DNA from: Nitrospinota bacterium
GTDB taxonomy: Bacteria; Nitrospinota; Nitrospinia; SZUA-224
NCBI GenBank assembly: GCA_016212345.1
Contig: JACRGM010000231.1
Location: forward strand, 1 to 9,938
Direction of reading: 5' to 3'
Length of the DNA stretch: 9,938 nucleotides
The notes under the pieces are model-generated. The model saw nothing but the letters and a program-made list of their open reading frames with translations, was not told the DNA's origin and made no database searches. This document shows, piece after piece, positions 5,581 to 9,938 of the stretch (positions within the stretch are counted from its first letter, which is position 1; every line of letters starts with the position of its first letter). A program made the position numbers and the translations under genes.

Positions 5581-6897
5581 ATGGAAAAAAATAGGGTGTG
5601 GGATATATGTCTCCAAGAGATAAAGAAGATAGTAGATACTCAGATATATGAGAAATGGTTTCATTCTATCTCTCTTTTTTCTATTAATGATGATGTTATT
5701 ACCATTACAGTACCTAATACCTTCCATAGAGATTGGTTAAATGAACATTACTCTCAACTTATAAAGGATACAATTAACAAGATATATAATAAGAAATTAG
5801 ATATTCATTTCAATATTCAACCAATTAAAAAGGAGGATAAAAAGACCTCAATATCATTAAAAGAAAGGGATGATCTCTCTTTTTGTGGATTAAATTCCAA
5901 GTATACATTCAAGAATTTCGTAGTTGGCTCATCTAATCAATTTGCACATGCTGCCTCTTTAGCGGTGGCTGAACGACCCGCAGAGGCATATAATCCACTC
6001 TTTATCTATGGTGGTGTAGGTTTGGGTAAAACACACCTTATGCATGCAATAGGCCATTTTATATATAATAAGAAACCAGGGGTAAAATTGTGTTATCTAC
6101 CATCAGAAAACTTTGTTGTTGATCTAATTAGCTCAATTCAACATGGGAAGATGGATATCTTTAGAAATAAATATAGAAATATGGAGGTACTCCTCATTGA
6201 TGATATCCAATTTATAGCAGGTAAGGATAGATCACAGGAGGAATTCTTCCATACATTTAATACACTATACCAATCACATAGACAGATAATTATATCAAGC
6301 GATAAGTTTCCAAAAGATATACCTGGCCTTGAAGAGAGACTCAGATCAAGGTTTGAGTGTGGTCTAATAGCAGATATACTGATACCAGAACTTGAGACCA
6401 GGGTTGCTATCCTTAAACAAAAGGCTGAGGAGAACAATATTAATCTATTGCCAGAGGTTGCCCTTTTTATAGGAAATAAGATTAAGTCTAATATAAGAGA
6501 GCTTGAAGGTTCACTATTAAGAATAAGTGCCTATTCATCTATCACCGGGAGAGAAATAGACACTGATTTAGTAGATGAAATACTTAAAGATATATTCCAT
6601 GATAAAGAAAGAGCAATTACTATAGATAATATACAAAAGGCTGTTGCTAACTTCTTTAATATAAAGGTATCAGATCTAAAATCAATAAAACGGGATAGAA
6701 AATTTGCTGTTCCAAGACAGATAGGCATGTATCTATCTAGAAATATGACAAAATCATCCCTCTCTATAATAGGTGATAGTTTTGGTGGAAAGGATCATAC
6801 CACTGTACTACATTCGCTTAAGAAAATAAACTCATTAATCACAGAAAATAGAGAGATATCATCTGCCATCAAAAAAATCACCGAAGATATTAAGTAA
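5581..6897 (+). CDS. dnaA: Chromosomal replication initiator protein DnaA
   Basis: ATP-dependent initiator that binds DnaA boxes at oriC, opens the duplex and helps load the helicase. The 438 residues have all four domains. Domain I (about 1-80) carries MEKNRVWDICLQEIKK and EKWF for self-contact and helicase contact. A short charged linker (domain II) runs to about 103. Domain III AAA+ starts near 104 with Walker A GGVGLGKTH (144-152), Walker B LLIDDIQ (204-210), sensor 1 IIISSDK, and the arginine-finger motif RLRSRFE with R257. Domain IV carries the DNA-binding signature GGKDHTTVLHS (402-412), where Lys replaces the more common Arg. A start at GTG 5569 would add four residues and is less likely. 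The gene is followed directly by gyrB, not by dnaN. Confidence 0.97.
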   Translation: MEKNRVWDICLQEIKKIVDTQIYEKWFHSISLFSINDDVITITVPNTFHRDWLNEHYSQLIKDTINKIYNKKLDIHFNIQPIKKEDKKTSISLKERDDLSFCGLNSKYTFKNFVVGSSNQFAHAASLAVAERPAEAYNPLFIYGGVGLGKTHLMHAIGHFIYNKKPGVKLCYLPSENFVVDLISSIQHGKMDIFRNKYRNMEVLLIDDIQFIAGKDRSQEEFFHTFNTLYQSHRQIIISSDKFPKDIPGLEERLRSRFECGLIADILIPELETRVAILKQKAEENNINLLPEVALFIGNKIKSNIRELEGSLLRISAYSSITGREIDTDLVDEILKDIFHDKERAITIDNIQKAVANFFNIKVSDLKSIKRDRKFAVPRQIGMYLSRNMTKSSLSIIGDSFGGKDHTTVLHSLKKINSLITENREISSAIKKITEDIK

Positions 6898-6909
6898 AGA
6901 TATTAGGAA
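6884..6909 (+). repeat. Two tandem 13-bp repeats across the dnaA stop codon
   Basis: AAGATATTAAGTA (6884-6896) is followed immediately by AAGATATTAGGAA (6897-6909), identical at 11 of 13 positions with a 9-bp perfect core. AT-rich 13-mers occur in some bacterial unwinding regions, but these do not match the E. coli 13-mer sequence. Chance duplication is possible. Confidence 0.4.
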
Positions 6910-7151
6910 CTCTATAACACGGGGGATAAATATGTTAATATCATGTAGACTATATGTTAAAATATATATAAGGATATATACTTGTGAAAAATTTATAATT
7001 AATAAACATATTTTTAAACACAAAATTTCTCTTAATTTCTCTTATTTTTTATTTAGATAAGATACTTTATCAACAAATAAACAGTCTTTATATACTATAA
7101 CTTATATTAAATTATTAATATATATAAATTATAAGATATGGGGAAAAAGAT
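6898..7151. other. Extremely AT-rich dnaA-gyrB spacer, candidate oriC unwinding region
   Basis: By count 46 of 254 bases are G or C (18%), far lower than in the flanking genes. No coding sequence is supported. It contains TATGTTAA twice 22 bp apart (6931-6938 and 6953-6960), a perfect tandem AATTTCTCTT pair (7024-7043), a TTATCAACA box (7067-7075), and an 8-bp-arm palindrome TATATTAA/TTAATATA (7103-7110 and 7115-7122). The gyrB Shine-Dalgarno GGGG is at 7140-7143. Low duplex stability next to dnaA together with a box shared with the other side of dnaA fits a replication origin. No convincing DnaA-trio array was found beside the box. Confidence 0.6.
7067..7075 (+). promoter_or_regulatory. DnaA-box-like 9-mer TTATCAACA, possibly within the gyrB promoter
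   Basis: Identical to the 9-mer at 5403-5411 upstream of dnaA and one base from canonical TTATCCACA. Its first six bases could serve as a weak -35 (TTATCA) for a -10 TATACT at 7091-7096 with an 18-bp spacer, which would place DnaA on the gyrB promoter. The promoter reading is tentative. Confidence 0.45.
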
Positions 7152-9551
7152 ATGGAAAAATATGATGCAGATAATATAAAGGTATTAGAAGGTCTTGATG
7201 CTGTAAGAAAGAGACCTTCTATGTATATAGGGGATACAAGTAGTTATGGTTTACATCACCTTGTCTACGAGGTTATTGATAATAGTGTAGATGAGACAGT
7301 AGCAGGATATTGTGACAAAATATCTGTAATAATACATATCAATAACAGTATCACTGTTATTGATAATGGACGTGGTATACCAGTTGATATTCATAAAGAA
7401 AAAAACAAATCTGCAGCAGAGGTAGTTATGACTACCCTTCATGCAGGTGGAAAGTTTGATAACATAAGTTATAAGATATCAGGAGGACTTCATGGTGTTG
7501 GTGTATCAGTAGTTAATGCACTGTCAGAGAAACTCGAACTGGAGATAAAGAGAGATGGAAGTGTCTATAGTCAGAGTTATACAAGAGGTGAACCTGATAG
7601 TCCTTTAAAAAGGATAGGGAGTACAAAAGGGAGGGGAACAAAGATCACCTTTCTTCCTGATAAGGAGATATTTAGTGATGGTGATATAGTATATAGCTTT
7701 GATGTATTGTCTAAAAGATTGAGGGAATTAGCCTTTTTAAATAAGGGATTAAAGATAAACATTAATGACGAGAGGGATGACAAGAGTCATGAGTTTTACT
7801 ATTCAGGTGGTATAATTTCATTTGTAGATCACCTTAATGAGAAAAAGACGCCCCTTCATAAAAAGCCTATTTATATTAATAAGGAGATAGGTAATATCTT
7901 ATTGGAATTAGCAATACAGTATAACGACGGATATAAAGAGGATATGTTCTCCTTTGTAAATAATATAAACACCTATGAAGGAGGGACACATGTAAGTGGA
8001 TTTAGATCTGCACTTACAAGAACAATAAATAATTATATTGTATCAAAAGAACTTCTAAAAGATAAAGGTATAAGTATCACAGGAGATGATGCAAGAGAGG
8101 GATTGACCGCTGTATTAAGTATAAAACATCCAAATCCACAGTTTGAGGGACAGACAAAGGCAAAGATAGGGAATAGTGAAGTTAAAGGGATTGTAGAACA
8201 GGCTGTGAACGAAAAGCTATCAGAGTTTTTTGAAGAGAATCCATCAATTGCTAGAGTGATAGCTCAAAAGGTAATCAGCTCGGCACTGGCTAGGAATGCA
8301 GCAAGAAAGGCAAGGGAGCTTGTAAGGAGAAAAGGGATACTTGAGTTTGATTCCCTGCCTGGAAAGCTGGCAGACTGTTCTGAAAGGGACCCATCCTTAT
8401 CTGAACTTTTTGTGGTGGAGGGTGATTCAGCAGGGGGGTCTGCAAAACAGGGAAGGAATAGAAAGTATCAGGCAATATTACCATTAAGGGGTAAGATACT
8501 CAATGTAGAGAAGGCCCGTTATGATAAAATGCTTAATAGTGAAGAGATCAGGGTATTGATAACCGCACTTGGGGCAGGGATAGGTGAGGAAGACTTCAAT
8601 ATAGATAAGATAAGATATAAGAGGATTATTATAATGACTGATGCTGATGTTGATGGTGCCCATATAAGGACATTACTTTTGACATTCTTTTATAGACAGA
8701 TGCAAGAGGTAATTGAAAAGGGGTATCTATATATAGCTCAACCTCCTCTCTACAAGATAAAGAAGGGTAAGATCGAGAAATATATAAAGGATGAAAAGGA
8801 GATGAATGATTTCTTGATGGAGATAGGGGTAGAGAAGAAGATTGTAGAGATAGGTGAAACAGGTATAAGATATGAGGGGAAGGCCTTTATTTCTTTACTT
8901 AAAAGATTTATAGAACATAGGCATCTATTTGAAAGGGTGGAGAAGAAGGGGCAACCCAAGGAACTTATCACTATCCTCCTGAAGAAGAAGGTAAACAAAA
9001 GAGAGCTCTTTTTAGAAAAGGAGGAATTGTTAAACATCATAAATGAGACAAATGAACTTCATGAAGATAAGATCAAGGTGAAATTAGTATCAGATGAAGA
9101 GCATGGAGGTTATGCCCTATCATGGGAAATGAATGATAATGGATCCGTTGGTAGGCTATGTTGGGATATTATCTCTTCATCAGAGTTTCAGAGGCTCTAT
9201 TCCATCAATCAAGAGATAAGTGAGATTGATCGCCCACCATATTTTATCTATGATACAAATAATAATAGTAATAAGATCAAGATAGATAGTAAAGAAGATA
9301 TAATCAAATATATATTCTCTACAAGTAGAGAAGGGTTGAGTATTCAGAGATATAAAGGACTAGGTGAGATGAATCCTGATCAATTATGGGAGACAACCAT
9401 GGATCCTGAAAGAAGGGTATTGACTCATGTTAAGATAGAGGATGCGATTGAAGCAGACGAGATATTTACTACATTAATGGGAGATCAGGTTGAACCGAGA
9501 CGCTGTTTTATTCAGGCTCACGCCCTAGAGGCGAGGAATCTAGATATATAA
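7152..9551 (+). CDS. gyrB: DNA gyrase subunit B
   Basis: ATPase subunit of gyrase, which introduces negative supercoils in an A2B2 complex with GyrA. The 799 residues match the long form (E. coli 804) with the insert after TOPRIM, rather than the roughly 640-residue form. The GHKL ATPase has E40 and N44 (EVIDNSVDE), D71 in VIDNGRGIP, GGKFDN (99-104), GGLHGVGVSVVNA (111-123), T163 in GTKITF and the QTK loop at 334-336. R134 matches the novobiocin-contact arginine. TOPRIM has E423 in VEGDSAGG and TDADVD (496-501, D497 and D499). In PLRGKILNVEKA, R446 stands where E. coli has K447, a conservative change. The insert covers roughly 555-725, then QRYKGLGEM and the C-terminal RRCFIQAHALEARNLDI. ATG 7152 has GGGG eight bases upstream. 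The ending and insert favour GyrB over ParE. Confidence 0.97.
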   Translation: MEKYDADNIKVLEGLDAVRKRPSMYIGDTSSYGLHHLVYEVIDNSVDETVAGYCDKISVIIHINNSITVIDNGRGIPVDIHKEKNKSAAEVVMTTLHAGGKFDNISYKISGGLHGVGVSVVNALSEKLELEIKRDGSVYSQSYTRGEPDSPLKRIGSTKGRGTKITFLPDKEIFSDGDIVYSFDVLSKRLRELAFLNKGLKININDERDDKSHEFYYSGGIISFVDHLNEKKTPLHKKPIYINKEIGNILLELAIQYNDGYKEDMFSFVNNINTYEGGTHVSGFRSALTRTINNYIVSKELLKDKGISITGDDAREGLTAVLSIKHPNPQFEGQTKAKIGNSEVKGIVEQAVNEKLSEFFEENPSIARVIAQKVISSALARNAARKARELVRRKGILEFDSLPGKLADCSERDPSLSELFVVEGDSAGGSAKQGRNRKYQAILPLRGKILNVEKARYDKMLNSEEIRVLITALGAGIGEEDFNIDKIRYKRIIIMTDADVDGAHIRTLLLTFFYRQMQEVIEKGYLYIAQPPLYKIKKGKIEKYIKDEKEMNDFLMEIGVEKKIVEIGETGIRYEGKAFISLLKRFIEHRHLFERVEKKGQPKELITILLKKKVNKRELFLEKEELLNIINETNELHEDKIKVKLVSDEEHGGYALSWEMNDNGSVGRLCWDIISSSEFQRLYSINQEISEIDRPPYFIYDTNNNSNKIKIDSKEDIIKYIFSTSREGLSIQRYKGLGEMNPDQLWETTMDPERRVLTHVKIEDAIEADEIFTTLMGDQVEPRRCFIQAHALEARNLDI

Positions 9552-9639
9552 ACTAATAACTAATAACAAGACCAAAATGGAAATTCTTATACGAAAAATA
9601 AAGAAAGCTATTTTTATCACCTACTTATACTTATATATC

Positions 9640-9687
9640 TTCAGATAATAAATTAGACACCGTTATAGATTTTCAGATAATAAATTA
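9640..9687 (+). repeat. 16-bp direct repeat at the edge of the stem-loop element
   Basis: TTCAGATAATAAATTA occurs at 9640-9655 and again at 9672-9687, 32 bp apart and perfectly matched. The following bases also agree loosely (GACAC against CAC). The second copy is part of the left arm of the 9662-9790 inverted repeat, so the first looks like a duplicated or leftover end. Confidence 0.75.
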
Positions 9688-9790
9688 CACAAGGCTAGAG
9701 GGAGAAATCCGAGTAAGGCGTACTGAGCGGTACGCCGTCGAGGATTTCGACTGATAACGCCGTGTAATTTGTTATATGGAAATCTATATC
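9662..9790. repeat. 129-nt inverted-repeat element with nested stems (MITE- or REP-like)
   Basis: Outer arms 9662-9690 and 9762-9790 pair at 25 of 29 positions, and two of the four exceptions are G-U wobbles in RNA. Inside lie GGC/GCC (9693-9695 with 9759-9761), GAAATCC/GGATTTC (9704-9710 with 9742-9748) and GGCGTAC/GTACGCC (9717-9723 with 9730-9736) closing a 6-nt loop TGAGCG. The stems nest in register with short, nearly symmetric internal loops. The core is clearly richer in G+C than its surroundings, and no T-run follows, so it is not an intrinsic terminator. Flanking TA dinucleotides could be a target duplication but this is weak. The layout resembles structured intergenic repeats of Desulfobacterota-like genomes; family identity is from memory and unverified. 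Confidence 0.8.
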
Positions 9791-9882
9791 AGTCCCATAA
9801 TAATCCCGAATAGTGCTTGCTCCCTGAATGAGTTTAAGAGTTAATAAGTTTATCTTAAAACTTTAGAAAAGGGGAAAGGATA

Positions 9883-9938
9883 ATGATAAAACCAAAAGAG
9901 AAGATAGAGGATGTAAATATAGAAGATGAATTAAAATA
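9883..9938 (+). CDS. gyrA: DNA gyrase subunit A, first 18 codons only
   Basis: Only MIKPKEKIEDVNIEDELK and two bases of the next codon are inside the window. GyrA is the DNA-cleaving subunit of gyrase with the catalytic tyrosine. The call rests on the N-terminal pattern VNIEDELK, which matches the usual GyrA opening just before the conserved SYLDYAMSVI segment, and on gyrB lying upstream. ATG 9883 follows GGGGAAAGGA, a good Shine-Dalgarno. ParC has a similar opening, but the gyrB neighbour favours GyrA. Confidence 0.8.
   Translation, partial: MIKPKEKIEDVNIEDELK

Larger units (their letters stand above)
9552..9882. other. gyrB-gyrA spacer
   Basis: These 331 nt contain no supported gene. They hold a short CTAATAA duplication just after the gyrB stop, a 16-bp direct repeat (9640-9655 and 9672-9687), the large stem-loop at 9662-9790, a small AAGTTT/AAACTT hairpin (9846-9851 and 9858-9863), and the gyrA Shine-Dalgarno. 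A clear promoter for gyrA was not identified; TTGCTC (9817-9822) with TTAATA (9841-9846) is only a weak candidate. Confidence 0.6.

Noticed and set aside
7076..7120. DnaA-trio array next to the TTATCAACA box
   Set aside because: Trinucleotides do not keep a 3-base register for more than one or two units in either strand.
9577..9648. 23-codon hydrophobic frame after gyrB (MEILIRKIKK start)
   Set aside because: No Shine-Dalgarno, and it ends inside the repeat region; not supported as a gene.
1..9938. CRISPR array, tRNA or rRNA genes, defence genes, transposase
   Set aside because: No regularly spaced repeats, no cloverleaf, and no such protein motifs were seen on either strand.

Overview
The window is AT-rich bacterial chromosome carrying the replication-initiation and chromosome-segregation neighbourhood. 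Genes in order: ilvD (minus strand, 3' end cut by the window edge), then on the plus strand parA, parB, a bactofilin, an NAD-dependent UDP-sugar epimerase, rsmI, dnaA, gyrB and the first codons of gyrA. Every protein is a recognisable family member. The roughly 800-residue GyrB with the long insert after TOPRIM, the bactofilin, and heavy use of ATA, AGA and AGG codons suggest a Gram-negative-type bacterium such as Desulfobacterota, Nitrospirota or a related lineage. This placement is an inference and no taxon can be named from the sequence alone.

Positions 1-1536: ilvD reads leftward from a perfect-consensus sigma-70 promoter (TTGACA, 17 bp, TATAAT). A 9-bp-arm palindrome sits in its leader just before the Shine-Dalgarno. 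A separate 15-bp-arm palindrome, built from four AATCCC units, lies between this promoter and the divergent parA promoter (TTGATT, 17 bp, TATGAT).

Positions 1537-5242: a compact run of five genes. parA/parB overlap by 47 bp, parB/bactofilin are 1 nt apart, bactofilin/epimerase overlap by 14 bp, and rsmI follows after 61 nt. ParA and ParB segregate the origin; bactofilins are cytoskeletal polymers that position ParABS in some bacteria; the epimerase makes nucleotide sugars; RsmI methylates 16S rRNA.

Positions 5243-7151: dnaA with an AT-rich gene-free stretch on each side. Both carry the same DnaA-box-like 9-mer, TTATCAACA. The downstream gap is only 18% G+C (46 of 254 bases). This is the likely oriC, perhaps bipartite around dnaA. 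dnaN and recF, often found between dnaA and gyrB, are absent here.

Positions 7152-9938: gyrB, then a 331-nt gap with a 129-nt imperfect inverted-repeat element (nested stems, GC-rich core, MITE- or REP-like), then the start of gyrA. No undescribed multi-gene system is visible. The points most worth following are the candidate origin, the structured repeat between the gyrase genes, and the palindromes between ilvD and parA.
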